Below the pieces are notes generated by a model. The model made no database searches. It was not told where the DNA came from and worked only from the letters and a program-made list of their open reading frames with translations. A stretch of 11,300 nucleotides of DNA from JAFCDQ01 sp964571335. GTDB taxonomy: Archaea; Nanobdellota; Nanobdellia; Woesearchaeales; ARS49. Of the stretch, positions 1 to 6,240 are shown piece by piece; the first letter of the stretch is position 1, and every line of letters begins with the position of its first letter. The stretch lies in NCBI GenBank assembly GCA_964571335.1, contig CAZNAM010000020.1:1-11300 (forward strand). The letters are read 5' to 3'. The position numbers and the translations under genes were made by a program.

Positions 1-18
1 ACTAATTTCTGTATTTCC

Positions 19-64
19 TGCATTTGAGAGCATTTATTTATTTTTCATTTATAAAGCTTGTGGG
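19..64 (-). promoter_or_regulatory. Promoter of a gene running off the left edge
   Basis: On the minus strand a TTTATAAA box (48-55) points toward the left window end. An ATG at 23 lies about 28 nt from the box centre, the spacing seen at other leaderless genes here. It opens a frame that stays open to base 1 (MQEIQKL...). A second ATG at 33 (MLSNAGNTEIS) is also open but only about 18 nt from the box. The TATA box is directly visible; that a gene starts here is inference, and too little is present to identify it. Confidence 0.4.
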
Positions 65-75
65 TAGAATTAGAA

Positions 76-483
76 TTAATTATTCACATAATCTGGAACT
101 TGTGAATCTCCCCAACCAGATACTTTACCTTTATGATGTTCTTCTAAAACAAATCTTAATCTTTCAATTTCATTTGTCAGCCCATCATAAAATCTTACTG
201 CTGATATTTTAATAGGATCAAGCCTTAACAAACCTTGCCATTTAAGAGCTACTTGATTATTTTTAGGATTTCTTATTAAATCATAATCCTGATGACTGAT
301 TCCTTGATAACCACAATTAATCACAACTTTCCCTTTAGCATTTGTTTTTAACCATTCAAATTCTTGTTCTGTAACATTTTCAAGAGTTAATGGGCGTAAT
401 GTTCTTTCTATTTCTTCAGATTTAACATCATATCTATTTTCAAATATTATTTTGTCTCCTCTAATTTGCGGATAATCTGTCAT
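76..483 (-). CDS. Hypothetical protein, 135 aa, divergent from a toxin-antitoxin pair
   Basis: I do not recognise this family. The 135-residue product is soluble-looking, with no signal peptide or membrane segment. It contains a Trp/Gly-rich C-terminal end (around VSGWGDSQVPDYVNN), a central VVINCGYQG segment near residues 53-61 and mixed charged helices. The start at 483 is supported by a TATA box on the same strand (504-513), centred about 26 nt upstream, and there is no Shine-Dalgarno sequence, so the mRNA is probably leaderless. Between TATA and ATG lies the palindromic element AAGATTATCTT (489-499). The same element sits at the same place in the promoter of the divergent AbrB antitoxin gene, so the two transcripts are probably controlled by one regulator. 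That makes an accessory role linked to the toxin-antitoxin pair possible but unproven. Confidence 0.75.
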   Translation of the reverse strand: MTDYPQIRGDKIIFENRYDVKSEEIERTLRPLTLENVTEQEFEWLKTNAKGKVVINCGYQGISHQDYDLIRNPKNNQVALKWQGLLRLDPIKISAVRFYDGLTNEIERLRFVLEEHHKGKVSGWGDSQVPDYVNN

Positions 484-488
484 AAATT

Positions 489-499
489 AAGATTATCTT
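489..499. promoter_or_regulatory. Operator candidate, copy 1 (AAGATTATCTT)
   Basis: This 11-bp element is an inverted repeat (AAGAT-T-ATCTT). It lies 6-16 nt upstream of the start codon of the 135-aa gene and downstream of its TATA box (504-513), so a bound protein would cover the transcription start. An identical 11-mer occurs at 553-563. The likely binder is the AbrB-family antitoxin encoded next door; this is inferred from position and from autoregulation known in the family. Confidence 0.6.
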
Positions 500-503
500 C
501 TAA

Positions 504-513
504 ATTATATAAA
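504..513 (-). promoter_or_regulatory. TATA box of the 135-aa gene
   Basis: Read on the minus strand the box is TTTATATAAT. Its centre is about 26 nt from the ATG at 483, which fits a leaderless transcript. Confidence 0.6.
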
Positions 514-535
514 ATTATTGTTTAAATTCAATCGA

Positions 536-547
536 AACATTTAAATA
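536..547 (+). promoter_or_regulatory. TATA box and BRE-like element of the abrB-relE operon
   Basis: The sequence AAACATTTAAATA has an A-rich BRE-like 5' part followed by a TATA box (540-547) centred about 26 nt before the ATG at 570. There is no Shine-Dalgarno sequence, so the antitoxin mRNA is probably leaderless. Nearly the same string recurs before the proline-rich gene (1077-1088) and sepF (7530-7541). Confidence 0.6.
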
Positions 548-550
548 AAA

Positions 551-565
551 GTAAGATTATCTTAC
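551..565. promoter_or_regulatory. Operator candidate, copy 2 (GTAAGATTATCTTAC)
   Basis: This is a perfect inverted repeat of 7 bp arms around one T. Its core AAGATTATCTT (553-563) is identical to copy 1. It lies between the TATA box and the ATG of the antitoxin gene, 7-17 nt upstream of the start for the core. The centres of the two copies are 64 bp apart, close to six helical turns, so cooperative binding or looping is possible. Confidence 0.65.
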
Positions 566-569
566 TAAT

Positions 570-821
570 ATGGAAATAACAACTTTAAGCACAAAAGGTC
601 AAATTGTAATACCTGAAAGATTAAGAAGAGACTACAAGACAGGTTCTTCTTTTGTAGTTTCAAAAATTAATGAAATGCTAGTTTTAAAACCAATTCATGG
701 TTTGACTGAAGCAGAAAAAAAAGAGTTAAAAGAATTAGAAACTATCTGGAAAGAGATAGATTCCGGAAAAGCAGATAAATATTCTGAAAAAGAATTCTTT
801 CAAGCCATGAAACAATGGTAA
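570..821 (+). CDS. AbrB/MazE-type (SpoVT-AbrB fold) antitoxin
   Basis: This 83-residue protein begins with the typical swapped-hairpin DNA-binding domain: residues 3-42 carry the family pattern TLSTKGQIVIPERLRRDY followed by a hydrophobic strand ending in VLKPI. The C-terminal half (about 45-83) is charged and helical, as expected for the segment that wraps and neutralises a partner toxin. The stop overlaps the start of the downstream RelE-like gene by 7 nt (815-821), the compact arrangement of type II toxin-antitoxin operons. Such antitoxins normally repress their own promoter. The perfect palindrome at 551-565, just downstream of the TATA box, is the obvious binding site. The start at 570 is set by the TATA spacing (about 26 nt) and by the conserved domain beginning right after Met. 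Confidence 0.9.
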   Translation: MEITTLSTKGQIVIPERLRRDYKTGSSFVVSKINEMLVLKPIHGLTEAEKKELKELETIWKEIDSGKADKYSEKEFFQAMKQW

Positions 822-1066
822 CTATAATTCCTTCATCTAATTTCAAAAAAACAGTTAAACATTTAGATTTTAAACAAAGAGAGAAAATAGAAAAGATAAT
901 TAAAAAAATATTAGATAATCCAGATATAGGAAAACCATTAAAATATAGCAGAGGAGAAAGATCATTAAGAATTAAACCATTCAGAATAGTTTATTCTTTC
1001 AGAAAAGACATAGAAACTCTTTATCTTTTAAAATTTGAACACAGAGATTCTGTCTATGAAAATTAA
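815..1066 (+). CDS. RelE/ParE-superfamily toxin
   Basis: This 83-residue basic protein has the RelE/ParE layout. An N-terminal strand and the region FKKTVKHLD are followed by an amphipathic helix pair (about residues 20-35). Then come the strands LKYSRGERSLRIKPFRIVYSF (about 43-63) and LYLLKFEHRDSVYEN at the end. The arginines in the RSLRIKPFRIVYSF core and the His-Arg near the C-terminus are where RelE-type mRNA interferases place their basic active-site residues. The ATG overlaps the stop of the AbrB-type antitoxin by 7 nt, so the two are translationally coupled. Known RelE family members cut mRNA in the ribosome, whereas ParE members poison gyrase; the sequence alone does not decide which, though the fold and AbrB partner favour RelE. 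Confidence 0.85.
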   Translation: MVTIIPSSNFKKTVKHLDFKQREKIEKIIKKILDNPDIGKPLKYSRGERSLRIKPFRIVYSFRKDIETLYLLKFEHRDSVYEN

Positions 1067-1076
1067 AATTCAACCA

Positions 1077-1122
1077 AACATTTAAATATCTATTTTTTCA
1101 ATCATATTTAAAAAAGGGTGAT
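1077..1122 (+). promoter_or_regulatory. Promoter and Shine-Dalgarno of the proline-rich protein gene
   Basis: AAACATTTAAATA (TATA box 1081-1088) predicts a transcript start near 1110. The leader then holds GGGTGAT (1116-1122), complementary to the archaeal 16S rRNA 3' end, 4 nt before the ATG at 1127. The GTG at 1118 falls inside this Shine-Dalgarno and so is not the start. Confidence 0.55.
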
Positions 1123-1126
1123 TATC

Positions 1127-1886
1127 ATGAAACATCAGGAAAAAGAAGATTATGAATTGCTTCCTCATAAGGAAATTGTTGAATTAAAAGAAGAGCTTAA
1201 GAGATTAAAAGAATTTGATTTAACTCCAACTAAGAAGATGGAGGTTTCTATCTTAGATCTTAACAAAAAGCTTGATAGATTAATTGAGATTTTTGATCAT
1301 GCTTCTCATGAACTTAGAACAGAAGAAGGTGGTTTAGGTTTTAGGGAAAAGCTACGTCCAGTTATGGAAAAGATGAACAGGATTCTTGAACAGAATGCAG
1401 AGATTGCTTCAGGAATTCTTGCTGTTGCAGATATGTTAAAAGGAAATACTCCTGAAATGCATAGACCTTCAACAATGCCAAGACCTCCTTTACCTCCTCC
1501 TGCTGGTGGAAATATAATGCCTCCACCTAGACCTAGTAATTTACCTCCTCAACATCAATTCCCTCAGAGAATGCCTCCTAGACCAGGAGTTAATGTAAGA
1601 CTTCCTCAGCACGACAAAAAAAGAAATTTTGGNNNNNNNNNNNNNNNNNNNNNNNNNNNNNNNNNNNNNNNNNNNNNNNNNNNNNNNNNNNNNNNNNNNN
1701 NNNNNNNNNNNNNNNNNNNNNNNNNNNNNNNNAGAAAATGTTATTCAAAATCTTGAAATGCAGTTTTTAAGGATCAAAAGATTGCTTTTACAAGCTAAAA
1801 GTGATGGTGCTGATGCTAATAAATTATATTTATTAGTTTCTAAAGCTGAAGAAATAAAAAAAAGAATAAATAAATTTAAAATTTAG
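1127..1886 (+). CDS. Coiled-coil, proline-rich protein interrupted by an assembly gap
   Basis: I do not recognise a named function. The visible N-terminal 168 residues contain a long helical, probably coiled-coil stretch (about residues 15-105: KEELKRLKEFDL, LDLNKKLDRLIEIF, MNRILEQNAEIASG). A proline-rich segment follows (about 115-160, with MPRPPLPPPAGG and MPPPRPSNLPP) and then a basic stretch DKKRNF at the gap. After the 100 Ns a helical tail of 51 residues (1734-1883) ends at a TAG. The frames before and after the Ns differ, which is harmless because the Ns are a placeholder of unknown length. The tail very probably belongs to the same protein, but a stop and new start inside the gap cannot be excluded. 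The start at 1127 is chosen from the GGGTGAT Shine-Dalgarno. The low-complexity proline codons may be why assembly failed here. Confidence 0.6.
1633..1732. other. Assembly gap of 100 Ns
   Basis: Exactly 100 Ns, the conventional placeholder for a scaffold join of unknown size. It sits just after the proline-rich low-complexity part of a coding region. Any open frame running through it is an artefact. Confidence 0.99.
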
Positions 1887-2047
1887 ATATCTTTTGCCAT
1901 TACAGTCCTTCTGCTGTTTGCTTCTGCTCTTTTACAGGCTTTTTTTACCAGTTCTTGAACTTGTTTGTCTAATTCTTCGGCAAAATCACTTGAAACATTT
2001 AGGTCTCCAGCGTATTCCTTTATCTTCGCTTTTACTACTATAGACAT
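1883..2047 (-). CDS. Small histone-fold protein (DUF1931/NFYB-like), 54 aa
   Basis: This short gene encodes MSIVVKAKIKEYAGDLNVSS, then DFAEELDKQVQELVKK, then ACKRAEANSRRTVMAKDI. A short first helix (KAKIKEYA), a long central helix (about residues 19-44) and a loop with Arg-Arg-Thr-Val followed by AKD are the order seen in archaeal histone-fold proteins. The RRTVMAKD part matches the loop that contacts DNA and starts the last helix. The protein stops where the third helix would continue, so it is shorter than classical archaeal histones (about 65-70 residues); similar short forms occur in DPANN archaea. The start has an excellent Shine-Dalgarno (GGAGGTGG on the minus strand, 2053-2060) and a TATA-like CTTTAAAAAG further up (2089-2098). 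Its stop codon overlaps the stop of the convergent proline-rich gene. A DNA- or nucleoid-associated role is inferred. Confidence 0.8.
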   Translation of the reverse strand: MSIVVKAKIKEYAGDLNVSSDFAEELDKQVQELVKKACKRAEANSRRTVMAKDI

Positions 2048-2052
2048 TACTT

Positions 2053-2060
2053 CCACCTCC
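2053..2060 (-). promoter_or_regulatory. Strong Shine-Dalgarno of the histone-fold gene
   Basis: GGAGGTGG on the minus strand, 5 nt before the ATG at 2047, is the best ribosome binding site in the window. It decides that this 54-codon frame is a real, probably highly translated gene. Confidence 0.75.
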
Positions 2061-2105
2061 TTGTATTACATATAGAAATCAATCTTTCTTTTTAAAGTTT
2101 TGTGA

Positions 2106-3812
2106 TTATTTATGCAAGAACCAAAATTTTAATATATCTCCTTTTTTTTCATCTAATCTTACAAATCCAAACCTTTCAAACTGAATTATATCTCCTTGTT
2201 TTAATTTTGACAATCCTTCTTCTCCAATTCCTGTTTTTATGGTTTTATCTGGCATCAATACTTCAACTGCCATTCTATCACAATTACTTGGTAGCCAGTG
2301 TATTATTCTTGTTCCATCTGCTTTATATTTCTCGTACTCTTCTGAATCAAATATATATTTTCCGTTTTCTTTAACAAAGTTCACACAATCTATCAATCTG
2401 CATAAATTATTTTCCTGTATTTCTTCTTTATCTTTTTTTGTAATAAAAACAGTGCCATCAAAAGATAGTTTTCTTTTTCCTCTTTTTTCAAAATCAGGAT
2501 GTAATTTTAATTTAGCTTCTTTTTTTGGTGCATCTTCTATCTTGATTTCAACAGGATCTTCTACAAAGAAATATCTGTTTGCTTTTGGTTCAATAATATC
2601 TCTGTTATGTGAATTTAATATTTTGAAAAATTCATCAATGCTTACTGTCTTATCGTTTAAGCTTAAACCAATATCTATTGCAAATTTGACAAATGCTTCT
2701 GGCTGGTATCCTCTTCTTTTTAATGCTCTTATTGTTTGTAATCTTATATCATCCCAGTCTTCATATTCTCCATAATCTATCATTTTTCTTGTTTCTGTGG
2801 TGCTTAATTTTATTCCTTCAAAATTTATCATTCCAAAATATAAGTCAACAGGAGGTTCCCATCCAAAAAATTTGCATATCTGTGCTTGTTTTTTTGCATT
2901 GTCCATGTGATCTTTTCCTCTGATTGTATGGGTTACACCTAAATCATGGTCATCGCAAGCAACTGCGAAGTTCATTAAAGGCCAGACCCTATACTCCCCT
3001 CCTTGCTTTGGATGTTTTGTTTCATTTATCCTAAATGCAGACCAGTCTCTTAATGCAGGGTTTGGATCTTCAATGTTTGTTTTTATTCTTAGCACACATT
3101 CTCCTTGTTTAAAGTCAAGAAACATTCTGTCCCATAATTTTTGCTGTTCTTTTGCAGATAAATTTCTGCAGGGACATGGTTTTTTTGCAGTAATTAGTTT
3201 TCTAAATTTCTCTGGGTCGCAAGTACACACATAAGCTTTTCCTTGCTGAACTAATTTTTCTGCATAATCATAATAATCTTTTAGTCTGTCACTTTGACAA
3301 ACTACTTTTGATACATTATTTTCTGTCAGCCAGTTTGCATCTTCAGGTATCATTTCATATGCTTTTGAATAAATATTTTCAGGATTAGTATCATCTATTC
3401 TTAATATTAATTTTCCATCATATTTTCTAGCATATTCTGAGTTTATTGAAAGAACAAAAGCATGTCCTATGTGTAATGGTCCTGATGGACTTGGTGCCAT
3501 TCTTAAAACAACTTTTCCTTGTTCTGCATCTTTTAGTTCTTTTAATGTTTTTATTTCAATTATTTTTTTTTCTTCTAAAAGTTCTGGTGCCATTTTTTCT
3601 AATCTTTCTATTTGTTGATTTAATGGCATTCCATTGACTTCAGAAATAGTTTCTTGTATTATTGGATTGTATTCTTTTAATTTTGGTTTTATTTCAGGTA
3701 TTTCATTGATTAATTTACCTATTACTGCTCCTGGATTTGCTTTTCCTTCATGTTTTCTTGCATTGTCTAATGCCCATTTCAGGATTGTGTTTTTTATGCT
3801 TGTTTTGTTCAT
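2106..3812 (-). CDS. gltX: Glutamyl-tRNA synthetase, archaeal (GlnRS-like) type
   Basis: This cytoplasmic class I synthetase charges tRNA with glutamate. The 568-residue length is normal for archaeal GluRS. An N-terminal helical extension (1-95) precedes the catalytic Rossmann domain with MAPSPSGPLHIGHAFV (HIGH at 114-117). A zinc-binding insertion has CTC at 196-198 and CPC at 213-215. The second signature is KLSTT (335-339, equivalent to KMSKS). The C-terminal part (about 385-568) is the beta-barrel anticodon-binding region typical of the archaeal/eukaryal branch rather than the bacterial helical one. Archaea of this kind usually lack GlnRS, and their GluRS also charges tRNA-Gln for later amidation; that is family knowledge, not visible here. 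It lies 38 nt after purH. A TATA-like box (3836-3846) about 28 nt upstream and the lack of a Shine-Dalgarno suggest its own leaderless transcript. GlnRS itself is rejected because of the zinc-type insertion and archaeal context. Confidence 0.95.
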   Translation of the reverse strand: MNKTSIKNTILKWALDNARKHEGKANPGAVIGKLINEIPEIKPKLKEYNPIIQETISEVNGMPLNQQIERLEKMAPELLEEKKIIEIKTLKELKDAEQGKVVLRMAPSPSGPLHIGHAFVLSINSEYARKYDGKLILRIDDTNPENIYSKAYEMIPEDANWLTENNVSKVVCQSDRLKDYYDYAEKLVQQGKAYVCTCDPEKFRKLITAKKPCPCRNLSAKEQQKLWDRMFLDFKQGECVLRIKTNIEDPNPALRDWSAFRINETKHPKQGGEYRVWPLMNFAVACDDHDLGVTHTIRGKDHMDNAKKQAQICKFFGWEPPVDLYFGMINFEGIKLSTTETRKMIDYGEYEDWDDIRLQTIRALKRRGYQPEAFVKFAIDIGLSLNDKTVSIDEFFKILNSHNRDIIEPKANRYFFVEDPVEIKIEDAPKKEAKLKLHPDFEKRGKRKLSFDGTVFITKKDKEEIQENNLCRLIDCVNFVKENGKYIFDSEEYEKYKADGTRIIHWLPSNCDRMAVEVLMPDKTIKTGIGEEGLSKLKQGDIIQFERFGFVRLDEKKGDILKFWFLHK

Positions 3813-3833
3813 AAATATAAAAAAAAGAAGAAG

Positions 3834-3847
3834 AGTTTAAATTATTT
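3834..3847 (-). promoter_or_regulatory. TATA box of gltX, inside the purH-gltX gap
   Basis: Minus-strand AATAATTTAAAC, centred about 28 nt from the gltX ATG at 3812 and only a few bases after the purH stop. It would let gltX be transcribed apart from the purine genes. Confidence 0.45.
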
Positions 3848-3850
3848 TTG

Positions 3851-5182
3851 TTAATGTTTAAAACTCCTCTGCCTAGTATAAATCATTGTAGCCTTCTTTT
3901 CATTGCATGCAACAATTGTGTCATAATCTCTTTCAGAACCACCTGGTTGTATTATTGCAGTTACTCCTTCCTCTAATCCCACATCTGCTCCATCTCTAAA
4001 TGGAAAAAATGCATCTGAAATCATAATTGCTCCATTTAACCCGCCACGTTTTTCTTGGGTAAAGCTGTCTAATTCCATCATCTGATCTCTGCAATCTAAT
4101 TTTTCTTGTCCCTTAGAGTTATGGTGCTTTAAAACAAGTTCATCATAAGAAATTCCATATGTTTCAAAGCATTTTCTGTCTTTAAATTTTTCATAAGCTT
4201 TAGTTCGAGCAATTTTTGCAGATCCAACTCTATCTTGTTCTCCTGTTCCAATTCCTATTGTTGTTTTGTCCTTCACAAAAATTACTGAATTTGAGGTAAC
4301 TCCAGACTCTACAAGCCATCCAAACAGCATATCTTCATATTCTTTATCTGTTGGTTCTCTTTCTATTGATGCCAAATTACCAGTTTTCTTTAACTTACCA
4401 TTAATCATTTTCATTTCTTCAACATTTGTTGGAATCATTCCTTGTTTTATATCATCAAGAGTTTTTATTTTTGGTATATAGTTTGTCTGTAAGATTAATC
4501 CTCCATCACATAATGCTTTAAATTCAAAAAATATTTCATTTTGCCATTCTTGCAGTCTTGTCATGTTTGCTATTCTTAAAACTCTTAAATTTCTTTTCTG
4601 ACTAAATATTTCCAAAACTCCCTCTTCATAATCTGGAGCTACAACAACTTCTGAATAATTTTCAACAATAGCATTTGCAGTTTCTTTATCAACAGATCTG
4701 TTTAATGCTATTGTTCCACCAAATGCGGCGATTCTATCAGCAAGATTAGCTGCTTGATATGCTTCTGAAATTGTTGTTCTTGATGCCACACCACAAGGAT
4801 TATTGTGTTTCATTATGCTAACTGTAGGTTCTTCTTTAAAATATTTCATTATGTTCAATGCTCTGTCAACATCAGTCATATTAGTCATTCCAGGATGTTT
4901 ACCTAATGCCTGTAATAATTCAACTGTTGTTACTAAATTTTTTCCTGGAGTGATGCATTCAACTTCTCCAAAAACAAAATTGCCGTCTATTGGATTGAAC
5001 ATTGCAGCAGATTGTCCTGGATTATCGCCATAACGAAGACCTTTTTCTTGTTCGTTTACAATCCATTTTACTTTTTCATATTGTATTGTCTGGTCTCCAA
5101 TTTTTATTGACATAGTATCTGGAAAAATATCCCCTTCTATGGATTTATACATCTTTTTTAATTTTTTATGATCTTCGCTCAT
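3851..5182 (-). CDS. purH: AICAR transformylase (PurH transformylase domain only)
   Basis: It transfers a formyl group to AICAR to give FAICAR, the second-last step of purine synthesis. The 443 residues correspond to the C-terminal AICAR transformylase domain of bifunctional PurH, with no IMP cyclohydrolase domain in front. Visible signatures are LRYGDNPGQ (49-57), MKHNNPCG with the catalytic Lys-His pair (125-126), IGIGTGEQDRVGSAKIA (309-325), DAFFPFRD (390-397) and IQPGGSERD (411-419). All main active-site motifs are intact, so it is not a PurH remnant. The start overlaps the purO stop as ATGA (5179-5182), which implies translational coupling. PurO would supply the missing cyclohydrolase step. 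The family uses 10-formyl-tetrahydrofolate, whereas many archaea use the folate-independent PurP here; whether this organism makes or imports folate cannot be seen. Confidence 0.92.
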   Translation of the reverse strand: MSEDHKKLKKMYKSIEGDIFPDTMSIKIGDQTIQYEKVKWIVNEQEKGLRYGDNPGQSAAMFNPIDGNFVFGEVECITPGKNLVTTVELLQALGKHPGMTNMTDVDRALNIMKYFKEEPTVSIMKHNNPCGVASRTTISEAYQAANLADRIAAFGGTIALNRSVDKETANAIVENYSEVVVAPDYEEGVLEIFSQKRNLRVLRIANMTRLQEWQNEIFFEFKALCDGGLILQTNYIPKIKTLDDIKQGMIPTNVEEMKMINGKLKKTGNLASIEREPTDKEYEDMLFGWLVESGVTSNSVIFVKDKTTIGIGTGEQDRVGSAKIARTKAYEKFKDRKCFETYGISYDELVLKHHNSKGQEKLDCRDQMMELDSFTQEKRGGLNGAIMISDAFFPFRDGADVGLEEGVTAIIQPGGSERDYDTIVACNEKKATMIYTRQRSFKH

Positions 5183-5979
5183 TCTTTCACATCATTATAC
5201 CTATTAATTATATGATGTATAACTTTTCCTGTTGAACTTGATTGCATAGCAACTGCAACACTTACTCTAAAATCAGCTCCATTTTGTGGAGCAATTGATT
5301 CATAAACTATTTCAGCAATTTCAGTAGGTGTTTTTCCAAAAATTTCTACATCTAAAGGATTTTTTTCTTGAAAACTAGGTAAAGGATTTTTATTTTCTCC
5401 CGTGTATGTTGAAATTAATTTACCTTTTCCAGGCTCTAATTCAACTGGCCAACATTTTTTATTAAAACATCCGTCTTCTTTTACAACTAAATGCAATCCT
5501 GCAGACCTTCCTTTCAAACAACCACTGATTCTTGGAGTGAAATTAGGACTATCAGGTTCATAACATGTAACATCTATCATTCCTTGTTTTAAATCATAAA
5601 TTAAATGACTTTTTGTTAAAGCATCTTCTAATATAGCTATTCCTGCATTCCGATTAGGATAATTTTTCATTAATGTATTTATTAAATTAGTTTGATAACC
5701 ATTACTGACTGCAATTCCTCTTTCTTCTGGCAAAAAAATTATTGCAGGATAAATCAATAAACTTTGTATTCCTTCTGATATTTTTTTTTCATCACTTGGT
5801 TTTGTAAATATCAAATTATTTTTTTCATCAAACTCTAATGTTCTTGCTTGACTTGATTCACTTCTTCCAGTTATTCCATAAATAACTATATTGTTTTTTG
5901 TTGCATTTGTATCTTTTCCAATTATTATAAATCTTCCAGGATACTCCATTTCAGCTAATTTTTCCAGTCCTTTTTCCAT
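5179..5979 (-). CDS. purO: IMP cyclohydrolase, PurO-like (PF07826 type)
   Basis: It probably closes the ring of FAICAR to give IMP, the last step of purine synthesis. The 266-residue product matches archaeal PurO landmarks in order: PGRFIIIGKDTN near the N-terminus (14-25), ITGRSESSQAR (36-46, equivalent to the SSRSFPNR motif), GIAVSNGYQT (88-97), FTPRISG (147-153) and LISTYTGE (188-195). PurO adopts an Ntn-hydrolase-like fold and is unrelated to the cyclohydrolase half of bacterial PurH. At 266 residues it is longer than classical PurO (about 200), with extra sequence around 155-210. The next gene, overlapping by ATGA, is the AICAR transformylase, which is strong context support. The start at 5979 follows a clear AGGTGG Shine-Dalgarno (5984-5989). 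A TATA-like ACATATAAAATA (6011-6022) lies upstream. Substrate specificity is inferred. Confidence 0.82.
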   Translation of the reverse strand: MEKGLEKLAEMEYPGRFIIIGKDTNATKNNIVIYGITGRSESSQARTLEFDEKNNLIFTKPSDEKKISEGIQSLLIYPAIIFLPEERGIAVSNGYQTNLINTLMKNYPNRNAGIAILEDALTKSHLIYDLKQGMIDVTCYEPDSPNFTPRISGCLKGRSAGLHLVVKEDGCFNKKCWPVELEPGKGKLISTYTGENKNPLPSFQEKNPLDVEIFGKTPTEIAEIVYESIAPQNGADFRVSVAVAMQSSSTGKVIHHIINRYNDVKE

Positions 5980-5983
5980 TTTT

Positions 5984-6022
5984 CCACCTAATTTTAATTA
6001 TAATATGTGCTATTTTATATGT
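5984..6022 (-). promoter_or_regulatory. Promoter and Shine-Dalgarno of the purO-purH operon
   Basis: On the minus strand, ACATATAAAATA (6011-6022) predicts a start near 5992. The short leader contains AGGTGG (5984-5989), 4 nt before the ATG at 5979, which confirms the longer of two possible starts (the other is Met11). Confidence 0.55.
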
Positions 6023-6144
6023 TTTCGCAAATTAGAACTATATATTGCAATATTTATTTTGTTATCTTCCATTTCCATATAAATAAAATTCAAAAAAATT
6101 TAGTAGATTAAAAATATTTAAATGTAAAAAATACGAATAAAAAA

Positions 6145-6162
6145 GCGAAAACTTTATAAAAG
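6145..6162 (+). promoter_or_regulatory. Strong promoter (BRE plus TATA) before the NYN gene leader
   Basis: GCGAAAACTTTATAAAAG combines a good BRE (GCGAAAAC) with TTTATAAA (6153-6160). The predicted transcript start is about 6182-6187, some 70 nt upstream of the NYN start codon. That is by far the longest leader I can predict in this window. Confidence 0.6.
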
Positions 6163-6186
6163 ACATAAACTCTCATTAAAAGTAAT

Positions 6187-6240
6187 ATGAGCCCAAGTGT
6201 TCCTAAGGGGACGCTTGATGAAACTTTATTTTCTAAATGA
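6187..6240 (+). CDS. Possible 17-codon leader ORF
   Basis: An ATG at the predicted transcript start opens a 17-residue frame (MSPSVPKGTLDETLFSK) ending in TGA at 6238-6240, 15 nt before the NYN start codon and in the same frame as it. If the mRNA begins at or just before 6187 it could be translated as a leaderless upstream ORF. It could equally be chance, since the stretch also forms an RNA hairpin (6194-6217). I do not recognise the peptide. Confidence 0.3.
   Translation: MSPSVPKGTLDETLFSK
6194..6217 (+). ncRNA. RNA hairpin in the NYN gene leader
   Basis: CAAGTGTTCC (6194-6203) pairs over its whole length with GGGACGCTTG (6208-6217), giving ten base pairs that include two G-U wobbles, closed by the four-base loop TAAG. 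The two wobbles pair only as RNA, and the segment is markedly richer in GC than its surroundings. It lies inside the predicted 5' leader, upstream of the Shine-Dalgarno AAGGTG (6244-6249). A regulatory leader structure is inferred; no known riboswitch class was recognised. Confidence 0.5.

Noticed and set aside
1629..1886. Open frame starting at an ATG-like junction and running through the Ns
   Set aside because: The start depends on unknown bases; only the part after 1733 is real sequence and it is best read as the tail of the proline-rich protein.
2239..2775. 178-codon plus-strand open frame inside gltX
   Set aside because: It is an antisense shadow of a well-conserved synthetase. It lacks a ribosome binding site and has composition typical of the reverse strand of an AT-rich gene. 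The same applies to the shorter frames opposite purH and purO.
3851..5182. purH as a truncated pseudogene lacking its cyclohydrolase half
   Set aside because: All transformylase motifs are intact, the start is coupled to purO by an ATGA overlap, and PurO supplies the missing activity.
6194..6240. C/D-box guide RNA in the NYN leader, suggested by TGATGA at 6216-6221
   Set aside because: The first C-box position does not fit and no CTGA D box follows at a sensible distance; the simple hairpin explains the sequence better.
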